From an uncultured Ruminococcus sp. (GTDB taxonomy: Bacteria; Bacillota; Clostridia; Oscillospirales; Acutalibacteraceae), in assembly GCA_902783815.1 (NCBI GenBank), contig CACZSM010000291.1:1-13675 (forward strand): DNA of 13,675 nt, written 5' to 3'. This document shows positions 8,099-13,675 of the stretch, in pieces. Below the pieces are notes generated by a model. It did not search any database and was not told the origin of the DNA. It saw only the letters and a list, made by a program, of their open reading frames with translations. Position 1 is the stretch's first letter. Every line of letters begins with the position of its first letter. Position numbers and translations under genes: made by a program.

Positions 8099-9208
8099 TC
8101 ATCCGGTCTGAAAGAGATTATCCAATTTTTTAAGAAGCTGTTTCAGATGTAAGAGTTTAAAAAGGAGTTCTCTTATCATATCCGCGAAGGAGCAGATCAG
8201 ATAAATTGCAATTACTGTTCCGATAACGCACAGAGTCATAATGATGGAATCAAAGGACTTGTAAGTAGTAAAGCGGTCAGTGATGAAGTAAGTCCAGAAA
8301 AGTGGATGAGTATGTATAAGATAGACACTGAATGATGAGGGGGAGAAAAAGGCGATGATCTTACTTGAGATGCCTTTAAAATTCATAGAGCTGAACAGCA
8401 GCAGCAGAGAAACAGCGCAGATAAGAATAGTCGGTGAGGTATATTGCACAAGAACCATTTGCAACTTTGTATTTACGGAGAAAGCGGAATTGATGTAATC
8501 TATAGCTATCTTTGACAGCCATGACAGAGCAGCTGACATAAAGTAGATCAGGAACAGTACGGGTTTTTTAATATTTTTGAAAGGCTCATACAAACGGATA
8601 TAACCGCCGATCGCATACAGTATCATAAGCCATAAAATGCAGTAACCGGATTGAAGGATGAAGAAGTCATTTCCGGTAATTTTGAATGAGATTGAATAAT
8701 AGGCGGAAAAGACGCAGGTTATGATGATAAGTGAATTGCGAAGATCTTTTTTTGGAAGAGTATTAATAGCGGTATTCAGTAGAGGAGTAAAAAGATAAGC
8801 GCCCGCATAAGCGGTAAAGTACCAGTATTGTTTGTTTGCGACCGGAAAAACTGCGCAGAGCCAATGTTTTACAGAGATTTTATCAGGCATGATAAAACTG
8901 AAAACAAGCGTAATAAGCAGAGTATAGAATACAACTCTGAGCCAAAGCAAAGCGAAAGAGGATATTTTTGGCTTTGACTTTATCCCTACATAACCGGAGA
9001 TCAGACCATAGCAGTTTACGGCGCAGTAACATAATATTTCCAACAGCCAGGCGACATAGTAGCGGAGTGAAAAAGAGGTGACATTATACAGAATGCCGCC
9101 CTTATTCAGAACATGGAGAGTCAGGATCATCATCATTGACAAAATTCTGAGTGCGTCGATCCCGAAGTTTCTTGCAGAATGTGATTTTTCAGAAACGATA
9201 TTATTCAT
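8099..9208 (-). CDS. membrane acyltransferase, acyltransferase family 3
   Basis: This is an integral membrane protein of about 369 residues with roughly ten hydrophobic helices. The N-terminal signature is GIDALRILSMMMILTLHV, with Arg21 and His32 in the R-x10-H spacing typical of acyltransferase family 3 (PF01757). A second conserved motif, VYLIHTHPLFW with His299, lies near the C terminus. Family members transfer acetyl or other acyl groups to surface polysaccharides, peptidoglycan or lipids; the acceptor here is unknown. The frame stays open to a TTG at 9253. The ATG at 9208 is preferred because AGGAGC (9215-9220) precedes it by 6 bases and because the promoter -10 box lies inside the longer version. 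It is followed on the same strand by the CAP gene after 145 bases, so the two may be surface-related neighbours, but a shared function is only inferred. Confidence 0.88.
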   Translation of the reverse strand: MNNIVSEKSHSARNFGIDALRILSMMMILTLHVLNKGGILYNVTSFSLRYYVAWLLEILCYCAVNCYGLISGYVGIKSKPKISSFALLWLRVVFYTLLITLVFSFIMPDKISVKHWLCAVFPVANKQYWYFTAYAGAYLFTPLLNTAINTLPKKDLRNSLIIITCVFSAYYSISFKITGNDFFILQSGYCILWLMILYAIGGYIRLYEPFKNIKKPVLFLIYFMSAALSWLSKIAIDYINSAFSVNTKLQMVLVQYTSPTILICAVSLLLLFSSMNFKGISSKIIAFFSPSSFSVYLIHTHPLFWTYFITDRFTTYKSFDSIIMTLCVIGTVIAIYLICSFADMIRELLFKLLHLKQLLKKLDNLFQTG

Positions 9209-9241
9209 TGTTAAGCTCCTTTCAGAAAAGCTGTCGTTCAT

Positions 9242-9270
9242 ATTATAACACAAAAATCTGATAAAATCTA
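9242..9270 (-). promoter_or_regulatory. extended -10 promoter of the acyltransferase gene
   Basis: On the minus strand the sequence TGTTATAAT (9242-9250) is a perfect extended -10 box. A weak -35 (TAGATT, 9265-9270) lies at 17-base spacing. Transcription would start near 9235, giving a short leader of about 27 bases before the ATG at 9208. This supports that start over the upstream TTG. Confidence 0.6.
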
Positions 9271-9325
9271 TCTGTTAATACTGAATGTTGTAGGGGGAAT
9301 CCCACGTAATTTTTCATTTTCTGAC

Positions 9326-9354
9326 TTGACAAACGGGAAAAAAGATGGTATAAT
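9326..9354 (+). promoter_or_regulatory. consensus sigma-A promoter of the rpsF operon
   Basis: TTGACA (9326-9331) and TATAAT (9349-9354) are separated by exactly 17 bases, and TG at 9346-9347 adds an extended -10. Every consensus position matches. Transcription should start near 9361, leaving a leader of about 70 bases before rpsF. It is divergent from the acyltransferase promoter, about 80 bases away. Confidence 0.92.
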
Positions 9355-9360
9355 CCAAAT

Positions 9361-9425
9361 GTTGTGTATAAGAGCACGACTATCCTTGCTCTCCTGCGAA
9401 GAGAGCCAAAGTCCAGAAGGAGGTG
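9361..9425 (+). promoter_or_regulatory. structured rpsF leader, probable S6:S18 autoregulatory RNA
   Basis: Two hairpins can form and exclude each other. AGAGCA (9371-9376) pairs with TGCTCT (9387-9392), or GCTCTC (9388-9393) pairs with GAGAGC (9401-9406). In the second fold, GACT (9378-9381) can also pair with AGTC (9410-9413), enclosing an internal loop with ATCCTT on one side. AAGGAGGTG (9417-9425) is the ribosome binding site just downstream. Leaders of rpsF that bind the S6:S18 complex are known in many bacteria. Assignment to that motif rests on position and foldability, not on a covariance match. Confidence 0.5.
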
Positions 9426-9431
9426 TTGTAA

Positions 9432-9728
9432 ATGGCAGTTATCAATTCTTATGAAGCTGTGATCGTAATTTCTTTGAAGCAGGGTGAAGAAGCAGTAGCT
9501 GAGACTGTAAAGAAATTCAAGGATCTGGTTGAGAAGAACGCTACCATGGAAAGTGTTGACGAGTGGGGTAAGAGAAAGCTCTCATATCCGATCAATAAGG
9601 AAACAGACGCTTACTATGTTCTTTTCAATTTCAAATCCGAAGCTGAGTTCCCGGCTGAGCTTGACAGAATCACAAAGATCACTGACGGTGTACTCCGTTC
9701 AATGATCATCAAGAAGGAAGAAGCATGA
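9432..9728 (+). CDS. rpsF: 30S ribosomal protein S6
   Basis: The 98-residue protein is a component of the small-subunit platform, where S6 binds 16S rRNA as a dimer with S18. It opens with MAVINSYEAVIVISLKQGEEAV and contains the family block VDEWGKRKLSYPINKETDAYYVLFNF (about residues 42-67), then a helix ending in LRSMIIKKEEA. Length and sequence are normal. It is the first gene of the classical rpsF-ssb-rpsR operon and has a very strong AAGGAGGTG ribosome binding site. Codon use is richer in ATC and AAG than in the flanking genes, which prefer ATA; this fits high expression. It is probably autoregulated together with S18 through the leader. Confidence 0.98.
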   Translation: MAVINSYEAVIVISLKQGEEAVAETVKKFKDLVEKNATMESVDEWGKRKLSYPINKETDAYYVLFNFKSEAEFPAELDRITKITDGVLRSMIIKKEEA

Positions 9729-9744
9729 TTATGGAGGTTCAATT

Positions 9745-10227
9745 ATGAATATTGTTTCTTTAATCGGCAGACTTACCGCAGATCCCGAACTCAGACATAC
9801 ACAGTCAGGTGTTGCGATGGCAAGATTTACTGTTGCTGTTGACCGCCGCGTAAAGGCAGGAGAAGAAAAACAGGCTGATTTTATCAGTGTTACTGCATGG
9901 CGTCAGACAGCGGAGTTTGTTTGCAAGTATTTCTCAAAGGGAAGCCGCATTGCGCTGACAGGATCAATCCGTACAGGATCATATACGGATCGTGACGGAA
10001 ATAAGCGCTATACAACAGATGTATGGGCAGATAATGTTGAGTTCTGTGAATCCAGGCGTGATTCAGGGTCGAACTATGACAGCTATGGCTCAGGCTATGG
10101 TTCAGGCAACGACAGCTACAGCAGGCAGTCCCGTAGGCAGGAACAGCCTTCCGGAGGAACCGCATATTCAAGCGGAGATACGGGAGATTTTACCGATATG
10201 CCGACAGACGAGGATCTGCCCTTCTAA
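9745..10227 (+). CDS. ssb: single-stranded DNA-binding protein
   Basis: SSB coats single-stranded DNA and recruits replication and repair proteins. The OB fold covers about residues 1-105 (MNIVSLIGRLTADPELRHT, then ADFISVTAWRQTAEFVCKY and TTDVWADNVEFCE). The linker, about 106-150, is rich in Gly, Ser, Tyr and Arg. The protein ends in the acidic partner-binding tip DEDLPF. The 160-residue length is usual for a Bacillota SsbA. GGAGG precedes the start, and the gap to rpsF is 16 bases. Its place between the S6 and S18 genes is the standard operon order. Confidence 0.98.
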   Translation: MNIVSLIGRLTADPELRHTQSGVAMARFTVAVDRRVKAGEEKQADFISVTAWRQTAEFVCKYFSKGSRIALTGSIRTGSYTDRDGNKRYTTDVWADNVEFCESRRDSGSNYDSYGSGYGSGNDSYSRQSRRQEQPSGGTAYSSGDTGDFTDMPTDEDLPF

Positions 10228-10251
10228 ACTAATTCAAAGGAGGAAATTCCG

Positions 10252-10503
10252 ATGGCTGAAAAGATCGAAAGAGATAACCGCAGAGGCGGCCGCAAGGGTC
10301 GCAAGAAGGTTTGCGCATTCTGCGTAGATAGCATCGAGACAATCGATTACAAGGATATTTCAAGACTTCGCCGCTTTATCTCAGAGAGAGCAAAGATACT
10401 CCCTCGCAGAGTGACCGGAACCTGTGCTCATCATCAGCGTGAGCTTACAGTTGCGATCAAGCGCGCAAGATATCTTTCACTTCTTCCATATACAAGTGAC
10501 TGA
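10252..10503 (+). CDS. rpsR: 30S ribosomal protein S18, zinc-ligand (C+) type
   Basis: The 83-residue protein binds S6 and 16S rRNA on the small-subunit platform. Diagnostic blocks are CAFCVDSIETIDYKD (21-35), RLRRFISERAKILPRR and TGTCAHHQRELTVAIKRARYLSLLPY. Cys21, Cys24, Cys58 and a nearby His (60 or 61) form a complete set of four possible zinc ligands, so this is the cysteine-containing form of S18. The N-terminal 20 residues are strongly basic. AAAGGAGG (10236-10243) precedes the start by 8 bases. It is the last gene of the operon, followed within about 15 bases by a terminator. Confidence 0.98.
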   Translation: MAEKIERDNRRGGRKGRKKVCAFCVDSIETIDYKDISRLRRFISERAKILPRRVTGTCAHHQRELTVAIKRARYLSLLPYTSD

Positions 10504-10515
10504 TAAAGATTATAT

Positions 10516-10549
10516 TGACCGGTGCAAAAGCTGCATCGGTCATTTTGTT
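10516..10549 (+). terminator. rho-independent terminator after rpsR
   Basis: TGACCGGTGC (10516-10525) pairs with GCATCGGTCA (10533-10542) in a 10-bp stem with one G-T wobble and a 7-base loop. TTTTGTT follows. It closes the rpsF operon. Only 26 bases separate its end from the next start codon, so the small gene downstream must rely on read-through or a promoter inside rpsR. Confidence 0.85.
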
Positions 10550-10575
10550 ACAGTAGAGTTCAAGGAGGGGAAATA

Positions 10576-10821
10576 ATGAAGTATTCATACAAGACAAGCA
10601 GAACCTGCAGCAGATCAATAGATATAGAGGTAGAGGACGGAATAATAAAGAGTGTAAGATTCAACGGTGGCTGCATGGGAAATACAAGGGGAATATCAGC
10701 GCTTGTTGAGGGAATGAAGGTTGAGGAAGTAATAAAGCGCTGCAAGGGGATCGACTGCAACGGAAGAGGAACGAGTTGTCCGGATCAGCTTGCAATTGCG
10801 CTTGAAAAGATGATGGGATAA
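10576..10821 (+). CDS. TSCPD domain-containing small cysteine protein (TIGR03905 family)
   Basis: This 81-residue protein of unknown function belongs to the four-cysteine TIGR03905/TSCPD family; a related domain occurs at the C terminus of B12-dependent ribonucleotide reductases. Conserved features are Cys11 (RTCSRSI), FNGGCMGN with Cys33, GIDCNGRG with Cys61, and TSCPDQLA with Cys68, a likely metal-binding set. Cys56 is an additional cysteine. The start is the ATG preceded by AAGGAGGGG at 10562-10570. An in-frame upstream ATG at 10522 would put the N terminus inside the rpsR terminator and lacks a ribosome binding site, so it is rejected. The gene lies between the r-protein operon and spoVAD and may be transcribed with spoVAD, 69 bases downstream. 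Cellular role is not known. Confidence 0.9.
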   Translation: MKYSYKTSRTCSRSIDIEVEDGIIKSVRFNGGCMGNTRGISALVEGMKVEEVIKRCKGIDCNGRGTSCPDQLAIALEKMMG

Positions 10822-10829
10822 TAATAGGC

Positions 10830-10862
10830 GTATAAATCTGTCAAAGACTGGTTACAATAACC
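10830..10862 (+). promoter_or_regulatory. candidate sigma-G-like promoter and palindrome upstream of spoVAD
   Basis: GTATA (10830-10834) fits the sigma-G -35 consensus GHATR. After 18 bases comes TACAATA (10853-10859), which matches 5 of 7 positions of the -10 consensus CATWHTA. The -10 overlaps a perfect palindrome, GGTTA-CAA-TAACC (10850-10862). Spore-specific transcription is expected for spoVAD from other species, but this match is weak on its own. Confidence 0.3.
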
Positions 10863-10890
10863 GTATGAAAGAGTACGGAGGTAATATGAG

Positions 10891-11901
10891 ATGGCAGAAA
10901 GAATAGGTAAAAGGTCGATAATGCTTACAACACCTGTTTCAGTAAAGGCTGCGGCAGGAGTTGGCGGTCATAAGGAAGCGGAGGGACCTCTGGGAAGCTG
11001 TTTTGATATGACCTATACAGATGACAGGCGTGGGCAGGACTCATGGGAAAAGGCAGAGGGTATAATGCAGAATGATGCTGCAAGATTTGCGATAGAGAAA
11101 TCAGGAATTCAGAAAAATGATATAGACCTGATGTTAGCCGGAGATCTGCTGAATCAGTGTATGTCCTCAACGCTTGGACTTCGGAGTATGGGGATACCGT
11201 TCATGGGACAGTACGGAGCCTGTTCAACGATGGCGCAGAATATAGGACTTGCAGCTTTGTTGTGTGACGGAGGAGCGTTCAGGAATGTAATGGCAGTGAC
11301 CTCATCGCATTTCTGTTCTGCGGAAAGGCAGTTCCGGCTGCCGATAGAATACGGAGGTCAGCGCACGCTTACGGCTCAATGGACAGTTACCGGAGCAGGT
11401 GCAGCAATAGTCGGCAGAGGAGGAAATGACTGTTTCATAAAGGGTATCACGATCGGCAGGATGACAGATCTTGATGTTACTGATGCAAATAATATGGGAG
11501 CAGCGATGGCGCCTGCTGCTGCTGATACGATAGGTGCATTTTTTCGTGATACCGGGTGCAGTCCGATGTCATTTGACCTGATACTGACAGGTGATCTTGG
11601 CTATGTCGGATCAGATCTGCTTAAGGAACTTCTGATAAGGGATGGCTTTGATATATCGGCTGTACATGAGGACTGTGGAAAGCTGATTTTTGACAGGAAG
11701 AAGCAGGATGTACATTCAGGCGGTTCCGGGTGCGGATGCTGTGCAAGTGTATTCTGTTCTCATATAGTAAACAGGATAAAGCGCAGGGAGCTTAAAAATA
11801 TACTATTTGCCGCAACCGGAGCGATGATGTCTCCGACAATGATCCAGCAGGGAGAGAGCATACCTGGCATATGTCACCTTGTTCATATCACAGCACAATA
11901 A
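10891..11901 (+). CDS. spoVAD: stage V sporulation protein AD (dipicolinic acid uptake)
   Basis: SpoVAD binds dipicolinic acid and helps move it into the developing spore through the SpoVA channel. The 336-residue protein has the expected thiolase-like fold signatures: GACSTMAQNIGLAALL with Cys111 at the thiolase nucleophile position, SHFCSAERQFRLPIEYGGQRTLTAQW (about 139-164), TGAGAAIVGRG, and a C-terminal glycine/cysteine segment HSGGSGCGCCASVF. Length is typical (about 338). GGAGG at 10877-10881 gives a 9-base spacing to this ATG; a nearer ATG at 10886 is out of frame and stops after six codons. In most clostridia spoVAD sits between spoVAC and spoVAE. Here neither partner is adjacent: a small TSCPD gene precedes it and a terminator follows. 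Confidence 0.95.
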   Translation: MAERIGKRSIMLTTPVSVKAAAGVGGHKEAEGPLGSCFDMTYTDDRRGQDSWEKAEGIMQNDAARFAIEKSGIQKNDIDLMLAGDLLNQCMSSTLGLRSMGIPFMGQYGACSTMAQNIGLAALLCDGGAFRNVMAVTSSHFCSAERQFRLPIEYGGQRTLTAQWTVTGAGAAIVGRGGNDCFIKGITIGRMTDLDVTDANNMGAAMAPAAADTIGAFFRDTGCSPMSFDLILTGDLGYVGSDLLKELLIRDGFDISAVHEDCGKLIFDRKKQDVHSGGSGCGCCASVFCSHIVNRIKRRELKNILFAATGAMMSPTMIQQGESIPGICHLVHITAQ

Positions 11902-11906
11902 TAAGA

Positions 11907-11951
11907 CCCCGTTCTGTTTCTGGGATAGAGTACAGAACGGGGAAATTTTTT
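11907..11951. terminator. strong hairpin terminator between spoVAD and the EAL gene
   Basis: CCCCGTTCTGT (11907-11917) and ACAGAACGGGG (11932-11942) form a perfect 11-bp stem with a 14-base loop, followed by AAATTTTTT on the plus strand. On the minus strand the stem is followed by CTTATTATTG, a weaker tail. It mainly terminates spoVAD but may also stop the convergent EAL transcript. Confidence 0.9.
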
Positions 11952-11952
11952 A

Positions 11953-13620
11953 TTAATCTACGACAAGAGTAGCGGAACCATATGCTTTAAGTGGCTTATT
12001 ATTTTCGTCACGCTCCAGAGTATATATCACATGGAAAGGTATGCGTCCTACAGTCAGAGGTATTACAGCTTCCAGACTATCTACTTCGCCTTTTTCGAGT
12101 TTTCTCATCCATTCACGGTACATATCCGCATAATCCGGTGGAAAAATACCATTTTCAATTACCGGCTCCGGATAATCATGCACGACCGGAGGAACATTCA
12201 GATCACGCATACACCTGAAGCAAGGACGCATGACTTTTGTTGCAAGATCGACTTCCCAGGAATAAACATTAGCGTGTTCACTTGCAAAGCGGAAGCGGCG
12301 TTCACTTTCATAGAGGTCGTCATAGCGTTTTTTCTCAGCGGTGATATTATGGACCATTGCATAGAAAAGGTACTGAGTTTCAGTTTTGCCGATCATACGG
12401 ATATAGCTTCTTACACAGATATCATCAATTCCACAGGTTTTTGAGCATACCTTGCGCCATGTTTCACAGGTTTCTTCATCATTGGATTCGATTGCTCTTT
12501 CGAGAGTTTCAGTAAAAATCTGCCTGTTATGTTCATTCATACCAATAAAGGGATCAGTATCAAGAATTTCCTGTTCAAGCATATTCATTCCGATTTCTCG
12601 AATATACTTTTTATTGACCCTGAGTATTTCAGCTTTGCCGTTCTGATAGGAGAAAATTACAGCGCCGCCGACAAAATTATTGAATATCAGAGTTTCCATT
12701 GATTTCGGATCCCAGAACTTACCGGCATCCATAGCAACAGTCAGATCAAGAGCCGGAGTAAGAGGTTCATGTTCAAGCTGCTGTAATTTCTGTACGAAAA
12801 CATCCTCTGTAACGGGTTTTGAGTAGAGGTAGCCCTGAATATACTTGCATCCGATACTTTTCATATAGTCAGCCTGTTCCATAGTTTCAACTCCCTCGGC
12901 GATGACAGGAGTACCGAGCCACTTTGCCATTTGAACAATAGCGCTTATGATAGTACCGCCTCTGCCGCCGATATTTCCGCTGAGGAAGCGCATATCGAGT
13001 TTTATTACATCAACAGCAAGATCTTTAAGTACATTCAGTGAGGAATAGCCGCTGCCGAAGTCATCCATTTCAACGATATAGCCGTATTCGTGCAGTTGTT
13101 TAAGGACGCCGGAAACAAGTTCCATACCGCCGATAGCAGATGTTTCAGTAATTTCAACATGGAGATAGTTTACCGGGATATCATATTTTGTACGGATTTT
13201 TTCGATCTGTTCGACATAATTTTTTCTGTAAATATCGTACCTTGACATATTTACGGATATAGGTACAGGTGTTATTCCGAGATTAATACAGCGTTTCAGG
13301 AATCTGCAAACGGAATCAAAAACAGCGAGATCAGCCTTATAGATGAGGTCATTTTTTTCGAGAACAGGAATGAAGTCAGACGGATACTGCATACCGTATT
13401 CAGGATTTTTCCAGCGCATAAGGGCTTCAGCGCCGATCATTCTTCCGGTTGAGTGATTAATTTTCGGCTGGTAGGTAACAAAGATATGTTCGTCCTTAAC
13501 GGCAGTATCAAAGCTATCAACGAGTTCCTGTTCGGTCATTGCGCGGTTCAAAATATTCACACTCCTTTTCTTTTTTTTACAACAACTCTGGGAACCTCTG
13601 AAAACCTCCTTCACGATCAT
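11953..13620 (-). CDS. EAL-domain c-di-GMP phosphodiesterase with two C-terminal PAS domains
   Basis: This is a predicted cytoplasmic enzyme that hydrolyses cyclic di-GMP. The EAL domain (about residues 30-285) keeps the catalytic set: EAL at 65-67, Asn124 in SVNMSR, Glu156 in EITE, Asp186-Asp187 in DDFGSGYSS, Lys207, Glu242 in AEGVET and Gln262 in QGYLYSKP. Two PAS-like domains follow (about 300-425, ending MVHNITAEKKR, and about 435-555, ending GSATLVVD). There is no GGDEF domain, signal peptide or membrane helix. Putting the sensor domains after the EAL domain is the reverse of the common order. The start is uncertain: the outermost ATG (13620) has no ribosome binding site and gives a Lys-rich leader (CCKKKKR). 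A TTG at 13551 (residue 24) lies 10 bases after AAAAGGAG; an in-frame GTG (13560) and ATG (13539) are also possible. Confidence 0.9.
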   Translation of the reverse strand: MIVKEVFRGSQSCCKKKKRSVNILNRAMTEQELVDSFDTAVKDEHIFVTYQPKINHSTGRMIGAEALMRWKNPEYGMQYPSDFIPVLEKNDLIYKADLAVFDSVCRFLKRCINLGITPVPISVNMSRYDIYRKNYVEQIEKIRTKYDIPVNYLHVEITETSAIGGMELVSGVLKQLHEYGYIVEMDDFGSGYSSLNVLKDLAVDVIKLDMRFLSGNIGGRGGTIISAIVQMAKWLGTPVIAEGVETMEQADYMKSIGCKYIQGYLYSKPVTEDVFVQKLQQLEHEPLTPALDLTVAMDAGKFWDPKSMETLIFNNFVGGAVIFSYQNGKAEILRVNKKYIREIGMNMLEQEILDTDPFIGMNEHNRQIFTETLERAIESNDEETCETWRKVCSKTCGIDDICVRSYIRMIGKTETQYLFYAMVHNITAEKKRYDDLYESERRFRFASEHANVYSWEVDLATKVMRPCFRCMRDLNVPPVVHDYPEPVIENGIFPPDYADMYREWMRKLEKGEVDSLEAVIPLTVGRIPFHVIYTLERDENNKPLKAYGSATLVVD

Positions 13621-13675
13621 TTTGCTGTCAATTTTCCCGTATGCTTCGTTGTCAAGCCTTGCAATACATACAGTA

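Noticed and set aside
9209..9253. Longer acyltransferase starting at a TTG (9253)
   Set aside because: The extension contains the extended -10 box TGTTATAAT and has no ribosome binding site, while the ATG at 9208 has AGGAGC at good distance.
10522..10575. Longer TSCPD protein starting at the ATG at 10522
   Set aside because: That start lies inside the rpsR terminator stem without a ribosome binding site; the ATG at 10576 has AAGGAGGGG and the family's usual N terminus.
13626..13655. Two TTGACA boxes on the minus strand upstream of the EAL gene
   Set aside because: Neither has a recognisable -10 at 16-18 bases; the EAL promoter is left unassigned.
1..13675. CRISPR array, insertion sequence, tRNA or rRNA gene, phage or defence cluster
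   Set aside because: No regular short direct repeats with spacers, no transposase or inverted terminal repeats, and no RNA gene signatures were seen on either strand.

Overview
The window looks like chromosomal DNA of a Gram-positive, endospore-lineage Bacillota. It is most like Ruminococcus/Oscillospiraceae; this is inferred from gene content and style, not from a search. Supporting signs are strong AGGAGG ribosome binding sites, consensus sigma-A promoters, an rpsF-ssb-rpsR operon, a spoVAD sporulation gene, an M3 oligoendopeptidase of the non-PepF type, a very large two-module FtsX-type ABC permease, and a secreted CAP-domain protein. There are no tRNA or rRNA genes, insertion sequences, CRISPR arrays or phage genes. 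No gap between genes exceeds 300 bases; the largest is about 220 bases, at 9209-9431.

Layout: (1) bases 2-43 are the tail of an upstream gene. (2) 86-6039 (+) is a tightly packed three-gene run: cytoplasmic M3 metallopeptidase, ABC ATPase, and FtsX-type permease with a long extracellular heptad-repeat hairpin. It ends at a hairpin terminator (6050-6079) shared with the convergent gene. (3) 6082-9208 (-) holds two cell-surface genes: a secreted protein with Ig-like repeats and a C-terminal CAP domain, and upstream of it a membrane acyltransferase of family 3 with its own extended -10 promoter. (4) 9326-10549 (+) is the rpsF-ssb-rpsR operon, with a perfect TTGACA-17-TATAAT promoter, a structured leader that may be the S6:S18 autoregulatory site, and a terminator. 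(5) 10576-11901 (+) holds a small TSCPD/TIGR03905 cysteine protein and a lone spoVAD, ending in a strong hairpin terminator (11907-11951). (6) 11953-13620 (-) is a c-di-GMP phosphodiesterase with the unusual order EAL-PAS-PAS.

How the genes work together: the ATPase and permease form one exporter-type or mechanotransmission complex, and the peptidase is probably only a co-transcribed housekeeping enzyme. The r-protein operon is classical. The surface pair, the spore gene and the signalling enzyme are separate transcription units. I see no multi-gene system that is clearly new. The best leads are the length and symmetry of the permease stalk, the five-repeat CAP protein, the rpsF leader with two mutually exclusive hairpins, and the separation of spoVAD from spoVAC/spoVAE.
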